Shown: positions 36,082 through 46,193 of the stretch, one piece after another
Layout of the letters: the number at the start of each line of letters is the position of its first letter
Position numbering within the stretch: position 1 is the stretch's first letter
Source: Rhodalgimonas zhirmunskyi
GTDB lineage: Bacteria; Pseudomonadota; Alphaproteobacteria; Rhodobacterales; Rhodobacteraceae
DNA: 64,000 bases
Reading direction: 5' to 3'
Assembly (NCBI GenBank): GCA_030848925.1
Contig: JANFFA010000001.1
Coordinates: forward strand, 992,001-1,056,000
The notes under the pieces: generated by a model
What the model was told of the DNA's origin: nothing
What the model saw: only the letters and a program-made list of their open reading frames with translations
The model's database searches: none
Program-made: the position numbers and the translations under genes

Positions 36082-36214
36082 GACGATCCCCCGTTCTTTA
36101 AACAATCGTGACTATATTTACCTTGCTCCTCAAAAGGCTAAGGCGCTTTTCGCCCCCGGTCAAACCCTTTGCGAGGCATTTCATTCGCCTTCTTCACGCG
36201 TTTCACCGCCCCAT

Positions 36215-36233
36215 TGTTTCGCAATTCGAAACA
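36215..36233. promoter_or_regulatory. Palindrome upstream of lipoprotein-Slam operon, candidate operator
   Basis: TGTTTCGCAATTCGAAACA has perfect 7-bp arms separated by five bases, 148 bases before the lipoprotein start. A TTGACA follows at 36319-36324. The palindrome may bind a repressor (iron regulation is plausible for such systems), but no known consensus is matched with certainty. Confidence 0.45.
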
Positions 36234-36380
36234 GTTAAGCGCCAGATCCATGAATTTCGGCGCCCATGCAATCGGGCAACGCTTGCCCGTCATTCCCCTC
36301 AGCGAAACTGCATTAAGGTTGACAGAAGCCCCCCGCACCGGGAATCTGCGGAAAACTTCGATAAAGAAGGGGCAGCAGGC

Positions 36381-37352
36381 ATGATCCGCCAAGTACTCGC
36401 GCTCTCCGGCTTCGTGTTGATCGCGGCCTGTGGGAGCACCAATCCGTTTACGACGGAAGAAGAAGAAACCACCGGCGAAACCGGTGGCGAAACGACAACA
36501 GAAACCTCGACCATCCCCGAGGAACTGTCGGGTGATCTCGAAAGTGTCGTCTATTCGCCGGGGGATCAGACGATCACCGTTACCGGCATGACGCTGGACG
36601 AGGTGCCGGTCGAAACCGTCTACAGGCGCAACACCTCGCTCGATCGCAACGGCTATATCGCCTACACGGCGCAGGACGACCCGCTTGATCGCCATTTCAC
36701 CGCCTATGTGAAACAATCGAACAATTCGGGTTCGGTGCGGGCTGGCGCAATAAGCGATGGCGGACAGTTCAACCGCGTCTTCCAAGGTGGCTTTTACGAA
36801 CGGGACGGTGAGTTCACCCCGCCTACCCCGGACGAAGGCCTCGTTTCCTATGCCGGCACCTATATCGGTCTGCTGAACGGTCTCGGTGATGGCGGCGACC
36901 TGCTGCCGATCACCGATCCCACAGTTCCGGTCGAACTCCACCCCGGGCAATCCGGCACCATCGTCGGCAACATCTTCTTTAACGTCGATTTCAACAACAA
37001 CACCATCAACGGCGGCATCACCGATCGGGTCTGGACGCAGAACGGCAGCGCCGAAGAGTCGATTGCCCTGATCTCGACCTCGATCGAAGATGATGGCACC
37101 TTCCTTGGCAGCGCCGAATTTGACGGCGAAGTCGGCACCTCCATCGGCTCATACGGCGGTATTTTCGGCGGCCCCGAGGCCGATGCGGTCGGCGGCGTTG
37201 TTGCGCTGAACGAATGGGATGGTCCCGGTGATGTGAACCACGGCTTCGATAGCGAAATCGAACGCGGCGTCTTCGTGCTCGACAAATGCGGTACGACCGG
37301 GGCAAACGCGACGGTTTGTGCCAGCACCAACCCCGGTTCCGGAACTCCATGA
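36381..37352 (+). CDS. TbpB-like surface lipoprotein, probable Slam substrate
   Basis: A 323-residue lipoprotein. The lipobox LIAAC puts the lipidated Cys at residue 17, then a long acidic Thr/Glu linker (about 22-50). The rest is beta-rich, and its C-terminal part, with GSAEFDGEVGTSIGSYGGIF and GGPEADAVGGVVAL, matches the small eight-stranded barrel of transferrin-binding-protein-B-like lipoproteins. Such barrels are recognised by Slam translocators and displayed on the cell surface. The next gene, overlapping by four bases, encodes a Slam. The ligand (heme, metal carrier or other) is unknown. Confidence 0.8.
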   Translation: MIRQVLALSGFVLIAACGSTNPFTTEEEETTGETGGETTTETSTIPEELSGDLESVVYSPGDQTITVTGMTLDEVPVETVYRRNTSLDRNGYIAYTAQDDPLDRHFTAYVKQSNNSGSVRAGAISDGGQFNRVFQGGFYERDGEFTPPTPDEGLVSYAGTYIGLLNGLGDGGDLLPITDPTVPVELHPGQSGTIVGNIFFNVDFNNNTINGGITDRVWTQNGSAEESIALISTSIEDDGTFLGSAEFDGEVGTSIGSYGGIFGGPEADAVGGVVALNEWDGPGDVNHGFDSEIERGVFVLDKCGTTGANATVCASTNPGSGTP

Positions 37353-38761
37353 GAACCACTTATGAGGGCTGGCCGCGCCACCTTGGCGCGGCCTTTGGCA
37401 TTGTGGCGCTGTCTTGCATGATCGCGCCCGCAGGACCGGCCCGCGCTGATACGACAAAATCCGCCACGCTCTCTCTCCCGCAGGCGCAGGCCACGGCGCT
37501 CCAGGCGCTTAAATCCGGCGATGCAACCCTCGCCGCGCGCCTCGCCCGCGCGCTGGTGCAGGCCAATCCTGAAAACAGCGGCCCCTATTTCATCCTCGCA
37601 CAGGCGCACAGGCAACTGGGCGATCGCTACCTCGCGCGGCGCGCGGCGGCGCTGGCCTTTCGCTATGCCAAAACCCCAGAAGACCGCTTCACCGCCGCCC
37701 AGATCGCGGCCAAGCTCGCCTATGACGACAAGCGCTTCACCGCCTCGCAATACTGGCTGCGCCGCTCGCTCGATCCGGCCCCCAACGCGCGGCTGAAACA
37801 GCAGGCGATCCGCGATTTCAAACGCGTGCGCGCCGAAAACCCGTGGTCGGCGCACCTCACCTTTTCGGTCTCGCCTTCCGACAACGTGAACTCGGGCGCG
37901 CAAAGCCCCTACAACCTGATCGAAGGCCTGCCGGTGGTGGGCCTGCTCTCGCCCGGCGCACAGGCGCTTTCGGGCGTGGTGGCGCGCGCGGATGTCGATG
38001 CCGCCTACCGCATCGCGCAAAGCGCCACCTCGCAAACCCGCCTCACCTTCCGCGCCACCACGCAGCAGGTCAGCCTGTCCTCCTCGGCCAAGGCCGCTGC
38101 GCCGGGTCTGTCCGGCTCCGATTTCTCGTCCGTTTATGCCAGTTTCGGCCTGACCCACGCGTGGAAAGCGGGCGAAAACGGCTACGCACAGGCCGGCGTT
38201 TCGCTTGGCCGCTCATGGTATGGCGGCGCGCCCTATTACGATTTCGCGCGCGCCGATCTCTCGCGCAGCTTCGCTCTGGGTCCGCAGGGGCGCCTGTCGC
38301 TCGCCGCCGGGTATGAACATCGCGACTTCGCCACCAATACACCCGTCTCGCAACTGGCCCAGCTGCGCTTCAACTACCAGCACAGCTTTGCCTCGGGCGA
38401 TGCGCTGCAAACCGGCCTCTCTCTCGGGCGCACCTTCTCGGACGCAATCAACAACGACAATCGCAGCGCCACGGCCTACATCACCTACCAACCTGCCCGC
38501 AAGATCGGCCCGGCCCGCCTGTCGCTCACGCTGGGCGCCAGCCGCACGACCTATGACGCCTATTCCGTCGGGTTCCTCGCTGTGCCCGGCGGGCGCGAGG
38601 ATGACAGCCGCTTTGCCGCCGCCGCGCTGCATTTCGATGATTTTTCCTACGCCGGCTTCGCGCCGACCTTGACGCTCCAGACCCGCGCCACCACCTCGAA
38701 TGTCAGCCGCTTTGACACTCAGGAAACGACGCTGTCTATTAGCCTCAAATCGAATTTCTGA
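37349..38761 (+). CDS. Surface lipoprotein assembly modifier (Slam, DUF560)
   Basis: A 470-residue outer-membrane translocator. A signal peptide ends near residue 34 (GPARA-D), a TPR-like helical domain spans about 45-150 (ALKSGDATLAARLARALVQANPENSGPYFILAQAHRQLGD in overlapping repeats), and a beta-barrel begins at HLTFSVSPSDNVNSGA near 170 and ends with Phe470. This order defines the Slam/type XI secretion family, which moves TbpB-like lipoproteins to the surface. I chose ATG 37349, overlapping the lipoprotein stop (ATGA). Function of the pair is inferred from domain order. Confidence 0.83.
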   Translation: MRTTYEGWPRHLGAAFGIVALSCMIAPAGPARADTTKSATLSLPQAQATALQALKSGDATLAARLARALVQANPENSGPYFILAQAHRQLGDRYLARRAAALAFRYAKTPEDRFTAAQIAAKLAYDDKRFTASQYWLRRSLDPAPNARLKQQAIRDFKRVRAENPWSAHLTFSVSPSDNVNSGAQSPYNLIEGLPVVGLLSPGAQALSGVVARADVDAAYRIAQSATSQTRLTFRATTQQVSLSSSAKAAAPGLSGSDFSSVYASFGLTHAWKAGENGYAQAGVSLGRSWYGGAPYYDFARADLSRSFALGPQGRLSLAAGYEHRDFATNTPVSQLAQLRFNYQHSFASGDALQTGLSLGRTFSDAINNDNRSATAYITYQPARKIGPARLSLTLGASRTTYDAYSVGFLAVPGGREDDSRFAAAALHFDDFSYAGFAPTLTLQTRATTSNVSRFDTQETTLSISLKSNF

Positions 38762-38828
38762 GCGCGGGCACGCTTTTGCCCCTGATCTCGCAAAGCGTTC
38801 GGAACCCAACAGCAAGGATACCAGCGAC

Positions 38829-39257
38829 ATGCATCTGAAATACCTGCACACCATGGTCCGCGTGAAAGACCTCGAAAAATCCATGGCCTTTTACCGCCTT
38901 CTCGGCCTGAAAGAGACCCGTCGCACCGACAATGAGCAGGGCCGGTTCTCGCTGATCTTCATGGCCCCTCCGGGACAAGAGGAATGTCCGATCGAACTCA
39001 CCTACAACTGGGATGGCGATGATGCGCTGCCCGATGACAGCCGCCATTTCGGCCACCTCGCCTACGAGGTCGGCAATATCTACGAGACCTGCAAGATGCT
39101 GATGGACAATGGCGTCACCATCAACCGCCCGCCGCGCGATGGCTGGATGGCCTTCATCCGCTCACCCGACAACATCTCGATCGAACTCTTGCAGCAAGGC
39201 AGCCGCCTGCCCCCGGAAGAGCCTTGGGCCAGCATGGAAAACATCGGCCACTGGTGA
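38829..39257 (+). CDS. gloA: Lactoylglutathione lyase (glyoxalase I)
   Basis: A 142-residue metal-dependent glyoxalase that isomerises the methylglyoxal-glutathione hemithioacetal. The four metal ligands can be seen as H7, E56 (CPIELTYN), H76 (HFGHLAYE) and E119 (SIELLQQ). Two beta-alpha-beta-beta-beta modules. I chose ATG 38829 with AAGGA about 11 bases upstream. It follows the Slam gene by 67 bases. Its stop codon lies in a 15-bp tandem repeat that also provides the start of the next gene. Confidence 0.88.
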   Translation: MHLKYLHTMVRVKDLEKSMAFYRLLGLKETRRTDNEQGRFSLIFMAPPGQEECPIELTYNWDGDDALPDDSRHFGHLAYEVGNIYETCKMLMDNGVTINRPPRDGWMAFIRSPDNISIELLQQGSRLPPEEPWASMENIGHW

Positions 39258-39308
39258 TTGGGGCGCCAGTGATCAGGACGCCAGTGATCGGGACACCAGT
39301 GATCGGGC
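39249..39308 (+). repeat. 15-bp tandem repeat spanning gloA stop and DUF1194 start, 4 units
   Basis: Four units of 15 bp (39249, 39264, 39279, 39294) share CAGTGATCGGGA-type cores. The gloA TGA is in unit 1; units 2-4 each provide TGA in the same frame 15, 30 and 45 bases later. In the next frame each unit gives a GTG (39254, 39269, 39284, 39299), all in frame for the DUF1194 gene. Confidence 0.82.
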
Positions 39309-40078
39309 CTCGCCGCCCCACCCGCGCGCGACCTTGGCCCGCCCGGTTCCGGGCCAGCCTGCTCACCGCCCTCGTCCTGTCGCTTGGCGCAACAACGCCC
39401 CTCAAGGCCGCGGATTGCCGACAGGCGCTGGCCTTGGCCCTCGATGTGTCCGGGTCGGTCGACAGCCGCGAATACATGATACAGCGCCGCGGTCTTGCCG
39501 CGGCGCTTCTGCATCCACAGGTGCAAGAGGCCCTTCTCGCCCCCGGCCCCCCGGTCGAACTCATGGTATTCGAATGGAGCGGCCCCGGCGCACAACACAC
39601 CGTCCTGCCGTGGCGCGCGATCACCTCGCTCACCGAACTGCGCGCCGTCGCCGCCCGGATCGATTCCGCGCCCCGCGCCGCCCTGCCCCCGCCCACCGCA
39701 TTGGGCAGCGCCATGCAACATGGCATCGCGGCACTCGGCACCCGCAATTGCGCCAGCCTCACGCTCGACATTTCGGGCGATGGCAAATCCAACGCCGGCC
39801 CGCGCCCCGCCCCCCTGCGCCGCATCGCCGAGCGCGCCGACATCACCATCAACGCGCTGGTCATCGGGGTGCAGGACTCGGCCGCAGAGTCGCAACGCAT
39901 CGTCACCACGGCCGAGCTTGTCGCCTATTTCAAGGCCAACGTCATCGCCGGACCCGGCGCCTTCACCGAAACCGCCCTTGGTTTCGAAGAGTATGAAGCC
40001 GCCATGGTCCGCAAACTGCTGCGCGAACTCGCCACGCTACAGCTGTCCCAGCGCGGATCAGGTACTGCGTTTCAATAG
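39254..40078 (+). CDS. DUF1194 protein, von Willebrand A-like, exported
   Basis: A DUF1194-family protein, up to 274 residues, with a vWA-like fold: MIDAS-like motif DVSGSVDSREY, then LDISGDGKSNAG. A signal peptide (ALVLSLGATTPLKAADC) is preceded by a repeated VIG-containing segment encoded by the tandem repeats. The start is uncertain: GTG at 39254 overlaps the gloA stop (GTGA), but GTG codons at 39269, 39284 and 39299 or ATG 39224 are alternatives. The shortest, 39299, gives the most standard signal peptide. Function is unknown; vWA domains bind proteins via a divalent metal. Confidence 0.72.
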   Translation: MIGAPVIRTPVIGTPVIGPRRPTRARPWPARFRASLLTALVLSLGATTPLKAADCRQALALALDVSGSVDSREYMIQRRGLAAALLHPQVQEALLAPGPPVELMVFEWSGPGAQHTVLPWRAITSLTELRAVAARIDSAPRAALPPPTALGSAMQHGIAALGTRNCASLTLDISGDGKSNAGPRPAPLRRIAERADITINALVIGVQDSAAESQRIVTTAELVAYFKANVIAGPGAFTETALGFEEYEAAMVRKLLRELATLQLSQRGSGTAFQ

Positions 40079-40617
40079 ATATAGCGGATCTGGTCGCCCC
40101 AATACCGCTCCATCCGTTTCAGCGCGCCGGTGATTTCTTCCAACCCTTCTGGATTGATCACCCTCTTGCTGACCAGCCCGACGGCATGGCGCGAGAACAA
40201 CTCGCGCACCGCATCGCGGATGTGGCGGCCCCTATCCGTCAGCCGAACCCGGACCGAGCGGCGATCGATCTCACAGCGCTGATGGTGCATATAGCCCATC
40301 TCGACCAGTTTCTTGAGGTTGTAGCTCACGTTCGAGCCTTGGTAATAGCCGCGCGATTTCAACTCGCCCGCCGTCACCTCGTTATCCCCGATATTGAACA
40401 ACAAAAGCGCCTGCACCGCGTTGATATCAAGGATACCCACCCGCTCGAATTCGTCCTTGATCACGTCAAGCAGCAATCGGTGCAATCGCTCGACCAGAGA
40501 CAGCGTCTCAAGATACGCGGTCATGAAGCCGGCTTCGGCCCCCTCGCGCAACGTGTCCGGCTCATCGCGCCCGTCCGGGCCATCCGGCCCCTTGTTCATT
40601 GGCATTTGAATACTCAT
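40072..40617 (-). CDS. MarR-family regulator, LdtR/PetP type
   Basis: A 181-residue winged-helix regulator. The core (about 30-130) has EFERVGILDINAVQALLLFNIGDNEVTAGELKSRGYYQGSNVSYNLKKLVEMGYMHHQR, which closely follows the LdtR/PetP group of alphaproteobacterial MarR proteins. The N-terminal 27 residues are acidic and disordered. It overlaps the end of DUF1194 by seven bases, convergently. Such regulators control cell-envelope or stress genes in relatives; targets here are unknown. Confidence 0.82.
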   Translation of the reverse strand: MSIQMPMNKGPDGPDGRDEPDTLREGAEAGFMTAYLETLSLVERLHRLLLDVIKDEFERVGILDINAVQALLLFNIGDNEVTAGELKSRGYYQGSNVSYNLKKLVEMGYMHHQRCEIDRRSVRVRLTDRGRHIRDAVRELFSRHAVGLVSKRVINPEGLEEITGALKRMERYWGDQIRYIY

Positions 40618-40765
40618 TCTCGTCTCCGTCGAAACTGCCCGGAGAGGAAGATGCGCGAAAATGCCGAAAAATCCGTTAAACGCTGCGGGGTTTCGGTAAA
40701 ATGCTATGAAAGTCAGGCGCGCCGCCCCCGCGCGGCGCGATCAGGTCACTCTCCGTTAGTTCTAT

Positions 40766-42716
<1,951 letters not shown>

Positions 42717-42822
42717 CACAGACAGGCCCAGAGGGCTGGCGCAAAGCTGCGTCGGCCCCCTAAGCCACCGCGCCACGCATGACCCTGACAGAAGGTCGCT
42801 CTGCACTGCGCGCCTCGCCTCG

Positions 42823-42887
42823 ACCAAGTGTTGCGCCGCGCTGCGCGCGTCGACTTAACCAAGTGTTGCGCCGCGCTGCGCGCGTCG
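42823..42887 (+). repeat. Exact 30-nt direct repeat, period 35
   Basis: Two identical 30-nt copies lie at 42823-42852 and 42858-42887, containing ACCAAGTGTTGCGCCGC and ending GCGCGTCG, with five intervening bases; degraded copies seem to precede them from 42800. The 302-bp gap between the aminotransferase and the following gene has no other feature I can support; the repeat is itself GC-rich and may form alternative hairpins. Confidence 0.8.
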
Positions 42888-43018
42888 CCCGGGGGGCGGG
42901 GCCTCGCTCCGCTCGGCCCCGCCCCATCACCGGTTGTCCCACGAACCGGCCCTCGCCCCTTTTCCTGCGCGACGAAGCCCGCTAGGTTGCGCCAAACACT
43001 CCGAGAGAACAGCAATCC

Positions 43019-43420
43019 ATGGCCACCGATCTTCCCGAGTATTACTTCCGCGTGCGTGAAAACGGGGCTTTCGTATTCCGCGTGGACACCGAGAACCGCC
43101 AGCGCCGGATCGAGATGGACCAGATCGCGGTGATCAACACCCGCAACGGCGATATCAAGGCCCATGGCGGGCGCGACCTGACCAAAGAAGACATGGCCGC
43201 GATCGAGGATTGGATGGCCACCCGCCGCGCCGTCCTCGCCGCGCGCGACATCGACGACATCTTCCGCGCCATCGACTATCTCAACCTCACCACCCACTGG
43301 GCCCAGTCGCGCGCCGCCGATGACCAGCTGGAAGAGGTGACCGACGCGCTTCTTCTGGCCATGCACGATCTGCGCACGGTGCTGGTGCGCAAGAAAGCCG
43401 ACCGCTTGATGAAAGATTAA
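43019..43420 (+). CDS. Conserved hypothetical protein
   Basis: A 133-residue soluble protein beginning MATDLPEYYFRVRENGAFVF. The first 50 residues look beta-rich (FRVRENGAFVFRVDTENRQRRIEMDQIAVI), and the remainder is helical, with many charged residues and no cysteine. GAGAG precedes the ATG. I do not recognise a characterised family. Codon pattern and the internal consistency of the helical half support a real gene. Confidence 0.65.
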   Translation: MATDLPEYYFRVRENGAFVFRVDTENRQRRIEMDQIAVINTRNGDIKAHGGRDLTKEDMAAIEDWMATRRAVLAARDIDDIFRAIDYLNLTTHWAQSRAADDQLEEVTDALLLAMHDLRTVLVRKKADRLMKD

Positions 43421-43483
43421 GCGCCGGATTCGAGTATTTGTAGAAAAATGAAAGGTGGGGAGCGATCTCCCTGCTTCATCTGA

Positions 43484-43552
43484 CTTTAAGTATCCCGGGG
43501 GTTTGGGGGCTGGCCCCCAATATAAACATGGGTTTGGGGGCTGGCCCCCAAT
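43484..43552 (+). repeat. Dispersed palindromic element, copy C, with duplicated hairpin
   Basis: The head TTTAAGTATCCCGGGGG is followed by TTTGGGGGCTGGCCCCCAAT at 43502-43521 and an exact second copy at 43533-43552 (period 31). Each copy folds into a TTGGGGGC/GCCCCCAA-like hairpin. A third diverged hairpin region follows at 43561-43580. The element lies between convergent genes and may end transcription from both. Confidence 0.7.
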
Positions 43553-43633
43553 GCAACCTGAGTTTGGGAGGGGCACCCCGGAATTCAATCGACAGCGAGC
43601 GGGTTGCGCTGTCGCCTCACGGTGCCCGACCGC

Positions 43634-45019
43634 TCAGCCTTCCGGCAGCGCCCGCTCCATCGAGATTGCGAAGAACCGGTGGATCAGCAAGGCCGACGCA
43701 ACCACCAGCCCCAGAACCAGACCCAGCCAGACCCCCACGCCGCCAAGTCCAAAGATAAAGCCAAGTCCATAGCTGGCGGGCATCCCCACCCCCCAATAGG
43801 CCGCCGCTGCGATATAGAGCGGCACGCGGGTATCCTGCACCCCGCGCAAGAGGCCCAGCGCCATGACCTGTGCCGCATCGAACAGCTGGAACAGCGCCGC
43901 CGGCATCAGCAACAGCGCCCCCATTGCCAGCACAGCGCCGCTTTCAGGGTTTGAGGGATCGAGGAACGGCGCGACCAGCCCCCGCGGCATGATCACGAAG
44001 ATCGCCGAGGCCAGCACCGCCAGCCCGACCGACAGCGCCACGATCACCACCGCCCCGCGTCTGAGCCCGTCGCGATCGCGCCGGCCAAGGGCGCGGCCCG
44101 CGCGCACCGTGGCGGCACTCGACAGGCCCATGTGCACCACGAAGGTGAGCGAACTGATCTGCAACGCGATCCCGTGCGCCGCCAGCGGCACCGCGCCGAG
44201 CCAACCCATCATCACCGAAGAGGCCGCAAACAGGCTCACCTCGGCCAGGTTGGTCAGGCCAATCGGCAGGCCGACCCGGAAGACAAGGCCGAAGGCCTCG
44301 GGATCGGGGCGCCAGAACCGGCGGAACAGATCGTGCTGCGGTGTTTTCACGAGGATGTAGCCCGCCAGCACGACGCACAGCACCACCTGCACCGTGACCG
44401 AGGCGATGGCCGCGCCGCGAATGCCCATCTCGGGCGCGCCCCAATGGCCAAAGATCAGCGCGTAATCGGCCAGCACGTTGATCCCCGCCGCCGCCAGCGT
44501 GGCCCAAAGGACGATGCCGGAATGCTCAAGCGCCGCGAGATAGCTTTTCAGCACCATCGCGATCAGCGCGAAAATGATGCCCCAACCCGCAATGGCAAGG
44601 TATTCGCTGGCCAGCGCCGCGACCTGCGCCTCCTGCCCCATGGCGATAAGCAGCGGATGCGCAAAAAGCGTCACCGGCAGGGCAAACGCCGCGAACAGGA
44701 TCGAGGCCCAAAGCCCCATCCGCGTGACCCGGCGCACATGGGTGTCATCGCCCGCTGCCTCGGCCTCGGCCACGGCGGGCATCACCGCCAGCGAAAAGCC
44801 CGCGCCGAAGATGAACAACACGAAGAACACCATACCGCCAAGTACGTTTCCCGCCAGCGTATCGATATCGTACCAGCCCAGCATGATCGTATCGGTCAAC
44901 GTGATCGCGAATTGCGCGACGTTGCCACCGATCAGCGGCAGGCCCAGCTTGAGGATCGCGCGCAGGTGTTCCTTACGCGTGACGGCCGCCGGGGCTGAGG
45001 GGGGGAAGGGTCTGGTCAT
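43634..45019 (-). CDS. MATE-family multidrug efflux transporter
   Basis: A 461-residue inner-membrane protein with twelve predicted helices in two MatE repeats, each beginning near LGLPLIGGNVAQFAITLTDTIMLG and VGLPIGLTNLAEVSLFAASSVMMG. The IAGWGIIFALI and GALLLMPAALFQLFDAAQVMALG segments match NorM-type Na+ or H+ antiporters. The length is standard. Substrate unknown. No regulator is next to it. Confidence 0.88.
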   Translation of the reverse strand: MTRPFPPSAPAAVTRKEHLRAILKLGLPLIGGNVAQFAITLTDTIMLGWYDIDTLAGNVLGGMVFFVLFIFGAGFSLAVMPAVAEAEAAGDDTHVRRVTRMGLWASILFAAFALPVTLFAHPLLIAMGQEAQVAALASEYLAIAGWGIIFALIAMVLKSYLAALEHSGIVLWATLAAAGINVLADYALIFGHWGAPEMGIRGAAIASVTVQVVLCVVLAGYILVKTPQHDLFRRFWRPDPEAFGLVFRVGLPIGLTNLAEVSLFAASSVMMGWLGAVPLAAHGIALQISSLTFVVHMGLSSAATVRAGRALGRRDRDGLRRGAVVIVALSVGLAVLASAIFVIMPRGLVAPFLDPSNPESGAVLAMGALLLMPAALFQLFDAAQVMALGLLRGVQDTRVPLYIAAAAYWGVGMPASYGLGFIFGLGGVGVWLGLVLGLVVASALLIHRFFAISMERALPEG

Positions 45020-45076
45020 GACCCGGCTTTAGGCGGCGCACAAGAATTGGGCAAGGGCTATCGCCTTTGCAGAGGG

Positions 45077-45126
45077 CGGAACCGAGGGGCCAGCCCCTCG
45101 GGCTCCCCGGGATATTTCGGGTCAAG
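45077..45126 (-). repeat. Dispersed palindromic element, copy B (inverted)
   Basis: Read on the minus strand this element has a head ending GAAATATCCCGGGGAGC followed by a hairpin GAGGGGC-TG-GCCCCTC-like. It matches copy A at 29501 over most of its 50 bases. It lies between the end of the NicO gene and the start of the MATE gene. Confidence 0.7.
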
Positions 45127-45167
45127 TGAAGGGATGGGCCGGGTGCCTGCGTCGGCGGGATGCGGTT

Positions 45168-46193
45168 TCAGAGGAAGCGCAGCGCCATCTGGCTCGAGAC
45201 GAGCGCGATGAGCAGGCCGGCAAGGATCTCGATCACGGCGGCGGTGCGGGCGGCCCCGGCGCCGCTCATCGATTGCGCCAGCGCGGATTCGCGCAGGCCC
45301 ACCGAGGCGGCGGCCACCGCCATCGTCACGCTGGCCGTGCCCAGCCCCATGGTGAAGGCGCCAGCGATGCCGGCAAGGTCGATCCCCATGCGCCACGTCA
45401 GGATCAGCAGGAACACCGCCCCGGTGCAGGGCCGCAGCGCCACCGCGCCGATCAGCACCAGCGCGTCGCGAAGCGAACGCACCTCGGCCGCCTCTTCCAG
45501 CGTGACGCCGTGCTTGTGCCCGCAGGAACAGGTGCCGTCGTCGTGGCTGTGGTGACGTGTGTGCCCGTGGTCATCCCCATGGTCGTGCCCATGGTCATAC
45601 GCGTGATCATGCGCGAGATCATGGCCTTGGGACTGGACTTCATCACGCCCCGCCTTGCGCGCCCTGAATATCCGTTGCAGCCCCCGGATCAGAAGGTAAA
45701 GCCCCACCAGCGCGATCGCCGCGTAGGACAGCGGCTCGAGCAGTCTGTCCGCCACATCCGTGATCCGCTCGCGCGTCCAGTTGAAGGCAAAGACCCCGGC
45801 ATAGACCAGCGCCACCGCCGTAGCCGATTGCGCCAGCGAAGAGGCCAGCGCCAGCCCAATCAGCCGGCGCATCGGCACGCGCTGCCCCATGCCATAACCG
45901 CCGATCACCAGCTTGCCATGCCCCGGCCCCGCCGCGTGAAAGAACCCATAGGCAAAGCACAGCCCCAACAGCCCCGCCAGCGCTGCGCGATCGCCGCCCC
46001 GCAGGCTGCGCAAAGCCCGCGCCATGGCGTTTTGCACATCGCGCTGCCCCTCCGCGGCCCAGGCTGAAAGCCGATCAAACCCGCCCATGCCCCAGAGCCA
46101 CCACGCCAGAACCAGCGCCGCCAGCACCGGCACCACCAGCAACAGCCGGACCCAGACCCGCGCGCGACCACGCTCGCCGCTCACTTCTGACAT
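45168..46193 (-). CDS. Nickel/cobalt efflux or uptake protein, NicO/RcnA family
   Basis: A 341-residue inner-membrane protein with six to seven helices. Marks: FFHAAGPGHGKLVIGGY (HAxGPGHGK) in helix 2 and a long His/Asp loop with HDHAYDHGHDHGDDHGHTRHHSHDD and CSCGHKHG, as in RcnA, for binding Ni or Co. The LRPCTGAVFLLIL motif is in the second half. It starts within the DUF1007 gene end (13-base overlap), so the two are likely one operon. Import or export is not determinable from the sequence. Confidence 0.85.
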   Translation of the reverse strand: MSEVSGERGRARVWVRLLLVVPVLAALVLAWWLWGMGGFDRLSAWAAEGQRDVQNAMARALRSLRGGDRAALAGLLGLCFAYGFFHAAGPGHGKLVIGGYGMGQRVPMRRLIGLALASSLAQSATAVALVYAGVFAFNWTRERITDVADRLLEPLSYAAIALVGLYLLIRGLQRIFRARKAGRDEVQSQGHDLAHDHAYDHGHDHGDDHGHTRHHSHDDGTCSCGHKHGVTLEEAAEVRSLRDALVLIGAVALRPCTGAVFLLILTWRMGIDLAGIAGAFTMGLGTASVTMAVAAASVGLRESALAQSMSGAGAARTAAVIEILAGLLIALVSSQMALRFL

